From NCBI RefSeq assembly GCF_007970805.1, contig NZ_CP042433.1:2046001-2110000 (forward strand): 64,000 nucleotides of DNA, written 5' to 3'. This document shows, piece after piece, positions 36,443 to 45,828 of the stretch. This DNA is from Flavisolibacter ginsenosidimutans. GTDB taxonomy: Bacteria; Bacteroidota; Bacteroidia; Chitinophagales; Chitinophagaceae. The translations under genes and the position numbers were made by a program. Numbering within the stretch: the stretch's first letter is position 1; every line of letters begins with the position of its first letter. The notes under the pieces are model-generated. The model searched no databases. It worked only from the letters and a program-made list of their open reading frames with translations, and was not told the DNA's origin.

Positions 36443-38278
36443 ATGCAACCGATAGATGTTTTGAAGCGGACGATTGGTGTAAATTTTTCGGAAGAAGGCA
36501 CGGTGACAGTAAAGGTTTGGTCGCCGCAGGCAGAAACAGTACAGCTAGAAGTTAAGGTTAAAGATCAAGTCGAGACGATATCGTTAACAAAAGAGCGTTA
36601 CGGTTATTGGTCGGCAACAAGCAATAAAATAACAAACGGCAGCCGTTATAAAATTAAAATAGACGATAAGCAATCTTTCCCCGATCCGGCTTCGCTTTCG
36701 CAACCCAACGGCGTACACGGTGATTCGGAAGCAATTAACCTGGCTGCGTTTCAATGGCGCGAAACCGCGTGGAATAACATTCCACTGGAAGACTACATCA
36801 TTTATGAATTGCACACCGGAACGTTCACCCCTGAAGGAACGTTTGCGGCAATTGAAAACAGACTCGATTATTTAAAAGAACTCGGCATCACCGCCGTTGA
36901 ACTCATGCCCGTGGCACAATTTCCCGGCAACAGGAACTGGGGCTACGACGGCGTGTTTCCCTTTGCCGTACAAAACAGTTACGGCGGCGCAAAAGATTTG
37001 CAACGTTTGGTGGACGCATGTCATCAAAAAGGTCTCGCCGTAGTTCTCGACGTCGTTTATAATCACCTTGGACCCGAGGGAAATTATCTGGGAGAATTTG
37101 GTTCTTATTTCACCAGCAAATACAACACGCCCTGGGGCAACGCGGTAAACTTTGACGACGCCTGGTGCGATGGCGTGCGCCATTATTTCATAGAAAATGC
37201 TTTGATGTGGCTGCGTGATTTCCGCATTGATGCATTGCGGCTCGACGCCGTTCATGCCATCAAAGATTTCAGTCCCGTTCACATTCTGAAAGAAATAAAA
37301 TTGCACGTGGATGAACTGATGCGTGTCACCGCACGCAAACATTACCTGATCGTAGAATTGGACCTGAACGACACAAAATTCATTCAGCCAGTCAACCAAT
37401 GCGGTTACGGCATGAATGCGCAATGGATTGATGAATTTCACCACGCCTTGCGGGTAACAACCGGCAACGAAAAAACCGGTTACTACTCCGACTTCAGTGG
37501 AATTGAACATTTGGCCAAAGCTTATAAAGACGCTTACGTTTACGACGGGCAATGGTCGCCGCACCGCCACAAATTTTTTGGTGTAAAAGCAGACGAGGCC
37601 GAAGGCAAACAGTTCATTGTTTTTTCGCAAAACCACGACCAGGTTGGCAACCGCATGTTGGGCGAACGCACGAGTGAACTCGTAAGTTTTGAGATGCAAA
37701 AAGCAATGGCGGCAGCGGTTGTTCTTAGCCCTTACATACCACTGTTGTTCATGGGCGAAGAATGGCGCGAACCACACCCTTTTCAATACTTTATTTCACA
37801 CACCGATGAGGCGCTTTGTGCAGCGGTGCGGAAAGGACGCAAAGAAGAATTTGCCGCTTTTCATCTTGAAGGCGAAGCACCCGATCCGGTTGCAGTAGAA
37901 ACTTTCGACAACTCAAAGTTGCAATGGCATTTAATTGAAGAAGACAAACACAAGCAAATGCTGTCGTATTACAAAATGCTTTTGTCACTACGCAAAAGCC
38001 ATCCGGTGCTCAAAAATCTTAACCGAAAAAATTTATCCGTTAACCCTCTTGTTGAAAGCAACGCTCTAATCTTGCTGCGCTGGCAAGAAAGCCATTATGT
38101 TTTATGCTTGATGAATTTCTCAAATGAAGAAAGGCAAATCAAATTGATGAAGGCTTCGGAATGGAACATTGCGTTGGATTCTGCGTCGCGTCAATGGGGC
38201 GGCAGCGGCGAATCAACGATTGAAGAAAACAGTGTTGTTCTTCGGCCCGAGTCCACCTTGATTCTAACCAACAAATAA
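36443..38278 (+). CDS. treZ: Malto-oligosyltrehalose trehalohydrolase
   Basis: This 611-aa GH13 enzyme releases trehalose from maltooligosyl-trehalose made by TreY. An N-terminal CBM48-like domain (about 10-90) precedes the barrel. Catalytic residues appear in RIDALRLDAVHAI (Asp), YLIVELDLND (Glu) and FSQNHDQVGNR (Asp). ATG 36443 (MQPIDVLKR) is used. An upstream in-frame GTG lies inside a tandem repeat. It sits between glgX and the treY-malQ fusion, forming a full glycogen-to-trehalose route. Confidence 0.93.
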   Translation: MQPIDVLKRTIGVNFSEEGTVTVKVWSPQAETVQLEVKVKDQVETISLTKERYGYWSATSNKITNGSRYKIKIDDKQSFPDPASLSQPNGVHGDSEAINLAAFQWRETAWNNIPLEDYIIYELHTGTFTPEGTFAAIENRLDYLKELGITAVELMPVAQFPGNRNWGYDGVFPFAVQNSYGGAKDLQRLVDACHQKGLAVVLDVVYNHLGPEGNYLGEFGSYFTSKYNTPWGNAVNFDDAWCDGVRHYFIENALMWLRDFRIDALRLDAVHAIKDFSPVHILKEIKLHVDELMRVTARKHYLIVELDLNDTKFIQPVNQCGYGMNAQWIDEFHHALRVTTGNEKTGYYSDFSGIEHLAKAYKDAYVYDGQWSPHRHKFFGVKADEAEGKQFIVFSQNHDQVGNRMLGERTSELVSFEMQKAMAAAVVLSPYIPLLFMGEEWREPHPFQYFISHTDEALCAAVRKGRKEEFAAFHLEGEAPDPVAVETFDNSKLQWHLIEEDKHKQMLSYYKMLLSLRKSHPVLKNLNRKNLSVNPLVESNALILLRWQESHYVLCLMNFSNEERQIKLMKASEWNIALDSASRQWGGSGESTIEENSVVLRPESTLILTNK

Positions 38279-38514
38279 TTCGAAGCAACGAAAAGATGAT
38301 CCGATCGTTTGATAGCCACGCAAGTCGCCCCGCAACAAAGCAAAAACCTTTGCTCCCGGACAATACCGGCTTGGTGAATGATGCTCCGGCCCGAAGGATT
38401 GCCGGTTTTACAGCACGATTACAAGAAGCTTTTCTCCAGCCCGAAGGGTCGCAATTCTCGTTACGCAACGAAACCAATTACTGATTATTAATTACTGATC
38501 ACTCATTACAAATC

Positions 38515-41500
38515 ATGTTCAATCCTCTTTCTACATACCGCATCCAATTTCACAAAAACTTCACCTTTGCACACCTCGAAAAGCGAATTCCTTACTTGCA
38601 GCAATTGGGCGTTGGAACTGTTTATGCTTCACCCGTTTTTGAAGCTCTTCCTGGCAGTGTGCACGGTTACGACATCGTCAATCCTTTGCGCATCAATCCC
38701 GAAATTGGAACCGAAGAAGAACTGCGGCAGCTTCGAAAAAAGTTAAACGATGCCGGCATCAACTGGCTGCAAGACATCGTGCCCAATCATGCCGCCTATC
38801 ATTCCAAAAACAAATGGTTGATGGACGTGTTGGAGAAAGGCCAGCAATCGGTGTATGCGCCTTTTTTTGACACGGTTATGAACAGCCGCTTGTTCAGCGG
38901 AAAACTGATGGTGCCTTTCCTCGGAAGTACGCTGGAAGAAGTCATCAGCAACGGTGAGTTGCGCCTTGCTTTTGAAGAAGGAAGGTTCGTTTTTAAACAT
39001 TACGACAACCATTATCCTTTGAAGCCCGGTTCTTACCCTTTTATATTGCAAACTGCGGAGGGAAACGATGCCATCAATTCTTTGTTGGTGCAAATTGACA
39101 ACGTACACAAACTTGAAGACAGCAATTCTTTACACAAAGGCTGGGACGAGTTGCTGCTTCAACTGCATTCGCTGATGCGAAATGAAACAGTGAAGGCCGC
39201 CGTTCAACAAGCGATTGACAACATAAATAATGACAAAGAAAAAATACGGCAGCTTGCAAACGAACAGCATTATCGTTTTTGCCACTGGCAGGAAACGGAC
39301 AGCCGCATTAATTACCGCCGCTTCTTTACAGTAAACGGATTGATTTGTTTGAACATTCAGGACGAAAACGTTTTTGAAAAACATCACTCGCTTGTAAAGA
39401 AACTGGCGAACGAAAACATCTTTCAAGGCTTGCGTGTAGACCATGTTGACGGCCTGTACAATCCAACCGAATACCTTCAACGCTTGCGGCAGTTGAGCGG
39501 CCAGGAAAGCTGCATTGTTGTAGAAAAAATTTTAGAGGCGGGTGAAGACATGCCAACCGACTGGCCCGTTCAGGGCAATACGGGCTATGATTTTCTCTCG
39601 GCGGTGAACAACCTTTTCACCAACAAAGATGCAGAGCCGCCATTCACAGAATTTTACGAAGGCCTTACCGATGATTACCGCAGTCTTCACCAGCAACTCC
39701 ACGACAAAAAGACCCACATTCTTTACGAACACATGGGCGGCGAACTTGAAAATCTTTACCGCTATTTTTTGCAGTTGAACATTGCCGATAAAAAATTCCT
39801 GGCCCGCATTCCGCCCGACGACATGAAGTCTGCCATCGGCGAATTTTTGATCCAATGTCCGGTGTACCGTTGTTACGGAAATTTTTTTCCGTTGAACGGC
39901 AACGAAGAAAAAGCCGTGCGGAATATTTTGCAAGGTTTGAGAAGAAGCGGTGAATCAAAGGAAGCAGTTACAGTATTGGAAAATGTTTTTTTGCATCGTC
40001 CGCACGAAGGCAAGGTTGAGGTAAACGAAAACATCGCGAAGTTTTACCAACGGTGCATGCAATTTACCGGGCCGTTGATGGCGAAAGGCGTTGAAGATAC
40101 CCTGATGTACACGTACAATCGCTTCATCGGTCACAACGAAGTGGGCGATTCTCCCGATGCCTTTGGCGATACGGTGGAAGAATTTCACCGCAAGATGCAA
40201 GACCGTCAGCAACGCTGGCCCTTGTCGCTGAACGCAACGGCAACACACGACACCAAACGCGGCGAAGACAGCCGTGCACGATTAAACGTGCTTACCGATT
40301 TGCACGAAGAATGGTTAAGCCTTGCCGCGGAATGGAAGGAAATAAATAAAGGCTTGAAACGGGCCGGGGCGCCGGATGCCAACGATGAGTATCTCGTTTA
40401 TCAGGTGCTTGTTGGAAATTACCCCATGCCCGGAGAAAACGAAGATGATTTTGCAAATCGGCTGCAAGACTATTTACAAAAAGCGTTGCGTGAAGCAAAG
40501 ACGCATTCGAATTGGACGACGCCAAATGAGGAATACGAAAACGCCACAAAAAATTTTGCGGTAGCGCTTCTTGACAAAGGCAAACCTTTCTGGAAAAGCT
40601 TTACTCAATTTCAACAAAAGATTGTTGATCACGGCATCATTAATTCGCTTTCGCAAGTGTTGCTCAAATTCACTTGTCCCGGTGTACCCGATGTTTACCA
40701 GGGCTGCGAGTTCTGGGATTTCAGTTTCGTTGACCCCGACAACCGCAGGGCCGTTGACTACCAAAAGCGCATCGAAGCCCTGCAAAGTTTTGCCGGTAAA
40801 ACCGACAAAGAACTCTTGCCTTATTTAGTGGAGAACCGTTACGGAGCGCAGGCAAAATTGTGGCTCCTGCAGCAGGTTCTGCACTTGCGCAAACGCCATC
40901 CGGATGTGTTTACCGAAGGCGAATACGTTCCGCTGCAGGTGGAAGGAAAATACAGGCAACAAGTTTTGGCTTTTGCCCGGCGGCACAAAGGAAGTGTTTA
41001 CGCGGTGGCCGTTCCGCTGCATACCGCCGCCTTGAGCAAAGAACAGGGCAAAGATTTTTTTTCGCTGGATTGGGCCGATACAAAAATTCATCTGCCCGCG
41101 GAAATACAGGGTCGTGTTGAAAACATTTTTACGCGAAAAAAAACAGCCAAAAGCAAAGGCCTTTTGGCGAAAGAACTTTTTCAGCACCTGCCTTTTGCTC
41201 TTTTAAAAGCAAGGCTGGCAACCAACGAAAGAGGCGCCGGCGTGCTGGTGCACATTAGCTCTTTGCCATCGCTCTTCGGCGTTGGCGACATGGGACCGGA
41301 GGCAAAAGTCTTTGCTGATTTTCTTTATCACGCCGGACAGAAATACTGGCAGTTGTTGCCGCTCAATCCCACCGAAGCAGGCCAGGGACATTCGCCGTAC
41401 AGCGCCTTGTCAAGCAAAGCCGGTTATCCTTTGCTCATCTCTCCGGAAGCCCTGGTGAAAGACGCTTTGCTGAGCGCCGACGAGTTGCAGCATTATTACC

Positions 41501-42726
41501 TGCCGCAAGAAAGCAAGGTGAATTACTCTGAATCCGAACGAGTGAAAAACGAATTGCTTGAAAAAGCCTTCGCGTCTTTTGTTCGGCAAAGGCCATCGCC
41601 GCTTCACGAAGCCTTTAAAAAATTCAACGCAAAAGAAAAGCACTGGCTGGATGATTTTGCGCTGTTCATGCTGCTCAAAAAACTGCACAACGGAAAGCCC
41701 TGGTTTGAATGGCCCGAAGAGTACAAGAAACGCGACGTTGCGGCGTTAAAAAAGTTGGCCGTTGCACACAAAAGAGAAGTGCGAAAAATAAAATGGCTGC
41801 AATTCATTTTTACCAAACAGTGGCGGGAATTGAAAGATTACTGCAACGGCCGCAACGTTCAACTCATCGGCGACATACCCTTTTACATTTCGTATGATTC
41901 GGCTGATGTGTGGGCACATACCGAAATTTTTGCAGTTGACGAAGAAGGGCAACGCACAGGCATTGCAGGCGTGCCGCCGGATGCCTTCAGCGCTGATGGA
42001 CAATTGTGGGGAATGCCCGTGTTTAAATGGGATGTGCTAAAAGAAACCGGTTATGCCTGGTGGATTGAACGACTGAAAAAGAACATCGAATTGTTTGATC
42101 TCGTTCGCCTCGATCACTTTCGTGCGTTTGCGGGTTATTGGGATGTGCCTGCGGGCGAACAAACGGCTCGTAATGGACAATGGAAGTCAGGACCGGGTGC
42201 GGACTTTTTCAACGCGATTGAAAACGCTTTGGGTCAATTGCCGTTCGTTGCCGAAGACCTGGGCGACATCACTGAAGACGTGTTGCATCTGCGCGATGAA
42301 TTTCGTTTGCCGGGCATGAAGGTCCTGCAATTTGCCTTCGGCGAAGACATGCCGCAAAGCGATTACATTCCGCACAACTACGACAAAAACTTTTTGGTTT
42401 ACTCCGGCACGCATGACAACAATACGACAGTTGGTTGGTACCGCACCGAAGCAGGCGAAGACGTTAAGCGAAGAATCAATCACTACCACGGGTGCGAAGT
42501 GAACGAACAGAATGTTAGCGAAGTATTTGCCCGAATGGCTTACGGCTCGGTGGCGCAGATTGCAATTCTGCCGGTGCAGGATGTATTGGGATTGGACGAA
42601 AGCGCAAGAATGAACACGCCGTCATCGGGTGAAAACAACTGGGTCTGGCGATTGACACCGGGACAAGTGAATGCCGCTACGGAAAGACAGTTGCTTGAAT
42701 GGACGAAGATGTACAACAGGCTGTGA
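38515..42726 (+). CDS. Fused malto-oligosyltrehalose synthase and 4-alpha-glucanotransferase
   Basis: This 1403-aa protein has two GH enzymes in one chain. Residues 1 to about 885 are TreY (GH13): LSTYRIQFHKNFTF at the start, FQGLRVDHVDG (D309), VVEKILE (E337) and ATHDTKRGEDSRAR. Residues about 895-1403 are MalQ (GH77): ERGAGVLVHISSLPSLFGVG, LVRLDHFRAF (Asp near 1199), FVAEDLGDIT (Glu) and SGTHDNNTTVGWY (Asp). The reading frame is continuous across the junction. MalQ may lengthen short dextrins so that TreY can use them. The 236 nt before it (38279-38514) hold low-complexity and TTACTGAT-type repeats but no supported gene. Confidence 0.94.
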   Translation: MFNPLSTYRIQFHKNFTFAHLEKRIPYLQQLGVGTVYASPVFEALPGSVHGYDIVNPLRINPEIGTEEELRQLRKKLNDAGINWLQDIVPNHAAYHSKNKWLMDVLEKGQQSVYAPFFDTVMNSRLFSGKLMVPFLGSTLEEVISNGELRLAFEEGRFVFKHYDNHYPLKPGSYPFILQTAEGNDAINSLLVQIDNVHKLEDSNSLHKGWDELLLQLHSLMRNETVKAAVQQAIDNINNDKEKIRQLANEQHYRFCHWQETDSRINYRRFFTVNGLICLNIQDENVFEKHHSLVKKLANENIFQGLRVDHVDGLYNPTEYLQRLRQLSGQESCIVVEKILEAGEDMPTDWPVQGNTGYDFLSAVNNLFTNKDAEPPFTEFYEGLTDDYRSLHQQLHDKKTHILYEHMGGELENLYRYFLQLNIADKKFLARIPPDDMKSAIGEFLIQCPVYRCYGNFFPLNGNEEKAVRNILQGLRRSGESKEAVTVLENVFLHRPHEGKVEVNENIAKFYQRCMQFTGPLMAKGVEDTLMYTYNRFIGHNEVGDSPDAFGDTVEEFHRKMQDRQQRWPLSLNATATHDTKRGEDSRARLNVLTDLHEEWLSLAAEWKEINKGLKRAGAPDANDEYLVYQVLVGNYPMPGENEDDFANRLQDYLQKALREAKTHSNWTTPNEEYENATKNFAVALLDKGKPFWKSFTQFQQKIVDHGIINSLSQVLLKFTCPGVPDVYQGCEFWDFSFVDPDNRRAVDYQKRIEALQSFAGKTDKELLPYLVENRYGAQAKLWLLQQVLHLRKRHPDVFTEGEYVPLQVEGKYRQQVLAFARRHKGSVYAVAVPLHTAALSKEQGKDFFSLDWADTKIHLPAEIQGRVENIFTRKKTAKSKGLLAKELFQHLPFALLKARLATNERGAGVLVHISSLPSLFGVGDMGPEAKVFADFLYHAGQKYWQLLPLNPTEAGQGHSPYSALSSKAGYPLLISPEALVKDALLSADELQHYYLPQESKVNYSESERVKNELLEKAFASFVRQRPSPLHEAFKKFNAKEKHWLDDFALFMLLKKLHNGKPWFEWPEEYKKRDVAALKKLAVAHKREVRKIKWLQFIFTKQWRELKDYCNGRNVQLIGDIPFYISYDSADVWAHTEIFAVDEEGQRTGIAGVPPDAFSADGQLWGMPVFKWDVLKETGYAWWIERLKKNIELFDLVRLDHFRAFAGYWDVPAGEQTARNGQWKSGPGADFFNAIENALGQLPFVAEDLGDITEDVLHLRDEFRLPGMKVLQFAFGEDMPQSDYIPHNYDKNFLVYSGTHDNNTTVGWYRTEAGEDVKRRINHYHGCEVNEQNVSEVFARMAYGSVAQIAILPVQDVLGLDESARMNTPSSGENNWVWRLTPGQVNAATERQLLEWTKMYNRL

Positions 42727-42889
42727 GAAACGCAAAGTTAACCCAGCCTAAAGGTCAGGATTAGCAGTTAGAAACACAATCATGCGGCAACGTATCAATC
42801 TATCAGCCTGCAGGAGTTGCTGAAAAATTGTGCAAAGAAGAAAAACAATTTAAGCTGCTGATGAACAGTGTTTCGTTGCCGAAAGGCTG

Positions 42890-42968
42890 CGGGATAGAAG
42901 TGGAAAGCCTTTTGCCCTGCGCTTGCCGAAGGGTGTTGCGCGGGCAAAAGCTTGCAGCGAATAGCCCG
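42890..42968. repeat. 79-nt imperfect hairpin element in the 42727-43117 gap
   Basis: The left arm CGGGATAGAAGTGGAAAGCC with TTTTGCCC pairs with the right arm GGGCAAAAGCTTGCAGCGAA with TAGCCCG. The loop contains a smaller GCGC/GCGC pair. I recall similar 'GGGATAGAAG ... GCAGCGAATAGCCCG' repeats in Bacteroidota intergenic DNA. The rest of the 390-nt gap shows no gene. Confidence 0.6.
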
Positions 42969-43117
42969 AACCGGCGTTGATGATTATTCCGTAGCCCAAA
43001 GCCCAAACCTTGTCACTTTGAGCTTGCCGAAAAGTTCTGCACATTACCGCCTTTGATTTTTCCACATTCGCTAAAAATTTTAGGAAGAGCCGTTAATTTG
43101 TAAAAAAAATTGCGGCT

Positions 43118-44425
43118 ATGCCTACGAACATAAAATGCCCACGTTGTTCAAACGAATTTGATGTGGAAGAAGTACTGTCGAGTGATGTGGAACAAAAGAT
43201 TAAACTTCAGTACGATCAAAAATTGCAACAATCACTTTTACAGCTTGACGGCGAACGAAAAAAATTAGCGGAGCAGGAAGCGGCTTTTGAAGAAAAGCGC
43301 AAACAAACCAACGAGCTTTTTCAGCAAAAACTGCAGCAGGAAAAACAAAAATTAGAAGCGCAGGCAAAGGCCGACGGCCAAAAACTGGAAGCCGAGCTGC
43401 AATTGCAGATTCGCAAATCCATTGCGCAGGATTACGAAAACCAGTTGCGCATTTTGAAAGAAAGCGACCGCGAAAAAGAAGAAAAGCTTCGCACGGCGCA
43501 ACAAAAAGAACTGGACTTCATGCGCAAAGAAAAAGAATTGCAAACCCGGGAGAGCGAACTGGAATTACAATTGCAAAAAAAATTAATGCAGGAGAAAAGC
43601 AACCTGCTCGACCAGTTGCGCAAAGAGGAAGAACAACGCTTTACCCTGCGCGAAGAGGAGCATTTGTTCAAGATGAAGGATCTGCAAATGCAACTGGAAG
43701 ACCAAAAGAAACTGATCGAAGAAATGAAGCGCAAAGCCGAACAAGGCTCAATGCAGCGGCAGGGCGAAGTGCAGGAACTGTTGTTGGAAGAACTGCTGAA
43801 AGATCATTTTCCCTTTGATGTGGTGGGCGAAGTGGGCAAGGGCGTTGAAGGCGCCGATTGCATTCAAACCGTGCGCAATCATTTGGGACAGGATTGCGGC
43901 AAAATCATTTTTGAAAGCAAGCGTACCAAAACCTTTCAGCAGCCGTGGGTGGAAAAATTAAAAACAGACATGCGCAACAAGAATGCAGACGTTGCCATTA
44001 TCGTTACGCAGGCTTACCCAAAGGATTTTAAATGCTTTGGTGAAATGGACGGTGTGTGGATTTGTTCATTCGGCGAAGTGGTGGCACTCACCAACGCCAT
44101 GCGGCACACCATCATTCGCATTGCGGAAACAAAACGCGGCGAAGAAAACAAAGGCGAGAAGATGCAGTTGCTGTACGATTATTTAACCGGCAATGAATTT
44201 CGCCAGCAGATGGAAACCATCGTGGAAGGCTTTCTTTCCATGAAAACTTCCATTGACAAGGAACGCATTCAAATGGAAAAGCTTTGGAAGGAGCGAGAAA
44301 AGCAATTACAAAAAGTGTTGTTGAGCACATCCGGAATGTACGGTTCCATTAAAGGAATTGCGGGAGCAAGTGTGGGAAACATTCCGTTGTTGGAAGACGG
44401 CGAAGAGCAAGCTTTACTTGTGTAA
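43118..44425 (+). CDS. DUF2130 protein: zinc-knuckle-like start, long coiled coil, nuclease-like C-terminus
   Basis: This 435-aa cytoplasmic protein starts with CPRCSNEF (one CxxC pair). It continues through about 200 residues of Glu/Gln/Lys coiled coil (about 20-215) and ends in a conserved globular domain (about 220-370). That domain contains GVEGADCIQTV, KIIFESKRTKTFQQPWVEKLK and ADVAIIVTQAYP. The order GADCI...IIFESKRT resembles the D...ExK core of restriction-endonuclease folds, which is my inference. It overlaps the convergent phosphopantetheinyl transferase gene by 12 nt. Confidence 0.85.
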   Translation: MPTNIKCPRCSNEFDVEEVLSSDVEQKIKLQYDQKLQQSLLQLDGERKKLAEQEAAFEEKRKQTNELFQQKLQQEKQKLEAQAKADGQKLEAELQLQIRKSIAQDYENQLRILKESDREKEEKLRTAQQKELDFMRKEKELQTRESELELQLQKKLMQEKSNLLDQLRKEEEQRFTLREEEHLFKMKDLQMQLEDQKKLIEEMKRKAEQGSMQRQGEVQELLLEELLKDHFPFDVVGEVGKGVEGADCIQTVRNHLGQDCGKIIFESKRTKTFQQPWVEKLKTDMRNKNADVAIIVTQAYPKDFKCFGEMDGVWICSFGEVVALTNAMRHTIIRIAETKRGEENKGEKMQLLYDYLTGNEFRQQMETIVEGFLSMKTSIDKERIQMEKLWKEREKQLQKVLLSTSGMYGSIKGIAGASVGNIPLLEDGEEQALLV

Positions 44426-45085
44426 ATCCTGCGCAATCCAAGCGAGACAAATGCCGTCGAAAAGTTTGTAATGCGCTTGCAGCGGGTAAACAGCCTCGCC
44501 CACAAAAGCACCTTCAATCATACCTTCAGGCTGCAGCCCAAACGGTTGCAGCCTTATCATTTCGCTAAAGTCAACAGCCCCGTAACTCCACCATTTAAAA
44601 ACCGCTTCTTTGGCCGACCAAAGCAAGGTTAATTGGTTGAGCAGTTGAGCGGTTGATTGGTTGATAGCCTCGCTTTCTGTTCGCCGGTTACCAATTGCCG
44701 ATTGCCAATTCAACTCCTCTTCGTGCAAAAACTTGTGTTTGATTTTCTCTACTTTAACCGTGGGCACTTCAATGTCCACACCTACCCTTTTGGCCTTGCT
44801 GACGATGGCCGCCGCGTAATTGCTGCAATGCGAAATGGAAAAATGGTAAGCCTCGTCCTCAAGATAAGGTTTGCGTGTATCCGCAATTTTAATGAGGTTG
44901 ATAGGAAAGTCGGGAAAGAGATATTGCAGCAGGTAGCGGCCCGCTAAATGTTGCAGGCGCTTGTGTGGGTGCGTGATGGCACGATGCAAGGGAACGTATT
45001 GCAAAAAGAACCGTTCGTCCTCGACAATCTTCCACACCGCAAGCCGCGTGTGTTCATCAATCTCGTGCTGAAAAAAAATGGGCAT
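44414..45085 (-). CDS. 4'-phosphopantetheinyl transferase superfamily protein
   Basis: This 223-aa Sfp-like enzyme transfers phosphopantetheine from CoA to carrier proteins. Motifs are HFSISHC (81-87), VGVDIE (D104, E106) and WSAKEAVFKW (K159, E160). Between them, residues about 126-150 are low complexity (SAIGNRRTESEAINQSTAQL). The DNA there is built of TTGGCAATCGGCAATTGG- and CAACCAATCAACC-type intergenic repeat words, inserted in frame. ATG 45085 (MPIFFQHEI) is used. It is divergent from dcd (70 nt) and convergent with the DUF2130 gene. Confidence 0.9.
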   Translation of the reverse strand: MPIFFQHEIDEHTRLAVWKIVEDERFFLQYVPLHRAITHPHKRLQHLAGRYLLQYLFPDFPINLIKIADTRKPYLEDEAYHFSISHCSNYAAAIVSKAKRVGVDIEVPTVKVEKIKHKFLHEEELNWQSAIGNRRTESEAINQSTAQLLNQLTLLWSAKEAVFKWWSYGAVDFSEMIRLQPFGLQPEGMIEGAFVGEAVYPLQAHYKLFDGICLAWIAQDLHK

Positions 45086-45155
45086 CGTTTCGGTTTCCCG
45101 GTTTATTTTGCTGACGTCAAATATCAAATTTCAAACAGCAAATCTCAAATCCTTC

Positions 45156-45692
45156 ATGATTCTTTCCGACAAACGCATTTTGGAAGAGATGGAAAAAGGC
45201 ACCATCAAGATTGTTCCGTACAACCGCGAATGCCTGGGCAGCAACAGCTACGACATTCACCTTGGGAAAACGCTGGCTACTTACCGCGAGCACATTCTGG
45301 ATGCGAAGAAGCACAACGAGATTGAAACGTTTGACATACCCGATGAGGGCTTTGTTCTATATCCGCACATTTTTTATTTGGGTGTGACGATGGAATATAC
45401 CGAAACCCACGCACACGTTCCTTTCCTCGAAGGCAAATCATCCACGGGCCGGTTGGGCATTGACATTCACGCCACAGCGGGCAAAGGCGACGTGGGCTTT
45501 TGCGGCAACTGGACGCTGGAGATTTCCGTTAAACAACCGGTGAAGGTTTACGCCGGCATGCCGGTAGGACAACTCATTTATTTTCCGGTGGAAGGCGAGA
45601 TTGAAGTGAAGTACAACCAAAAAGCAAACGCAAAGTACAGCGGTCAGCCGAACAAGCCTGTGGAAAGCATGATGTGGAAGAATAAGTTTTAA
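45156..45692 (+). CDS. dcd: dCTP deaminase
   Basis: This 178-aa trimeric enzyme deaminates dCTP to dUTP. Family signatures include MILSDKRILEEMEKG, LGSNSYDIHLG, FLEGKSSTGRLGIDIHATAG and GQLIYF. The catalytic Glu lies in TLEISVKQPVKVYAGMP. ATG 45156 was selected over an upstream Met inside a stretch of TCAAAT-type repeats. The 136 nt downstream show no gene. Confidence 0.93.
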   Translation: MILSDKRILEEMEKGTIKIVPYNRECLGSNSYDIHLGKTLATYREHILDAKKHNEIETFDIPDEGFVLYPHIFYLGVTMEYTETHAHVPFLEGKSSTGRLGIDIHATAGKGDVGFCGNWTLEISVKQPVKVYAGMPVGQLIYFPVEGEIEVKYNQKANAKYSGQPNKPVESMMWKNKF

Positions 45693-45828
45693 AAACGCAG
45701 AAGGTGTTGCTGTCAGTAGGTGCATTTGGAAAACCGCAGCTTCACTTCCTTCTTATTGCCCAATAAAGATAATGAGTTGAATAGATGTTCGTCAGCACCT
45801 GTTGGAGCAAAACCATGTTGTGCGCACA

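Noticed and set aside
38296..38484. 62-codon plus-strand ORF between treZ and treY-malQ
   Set aside because: There is no homology I recognise. The DNA includes two similar GCCCGAAGG words and ends in simple repeats. It could be a real small gene, but support is too weak.
42890..42968. Intrinsic terminator after treY-malQ
   Set aside because: The hairpin is long and imperfect, starts about 160 nt after the stop, and lacks a T-run on either side. A repeat element fits better.
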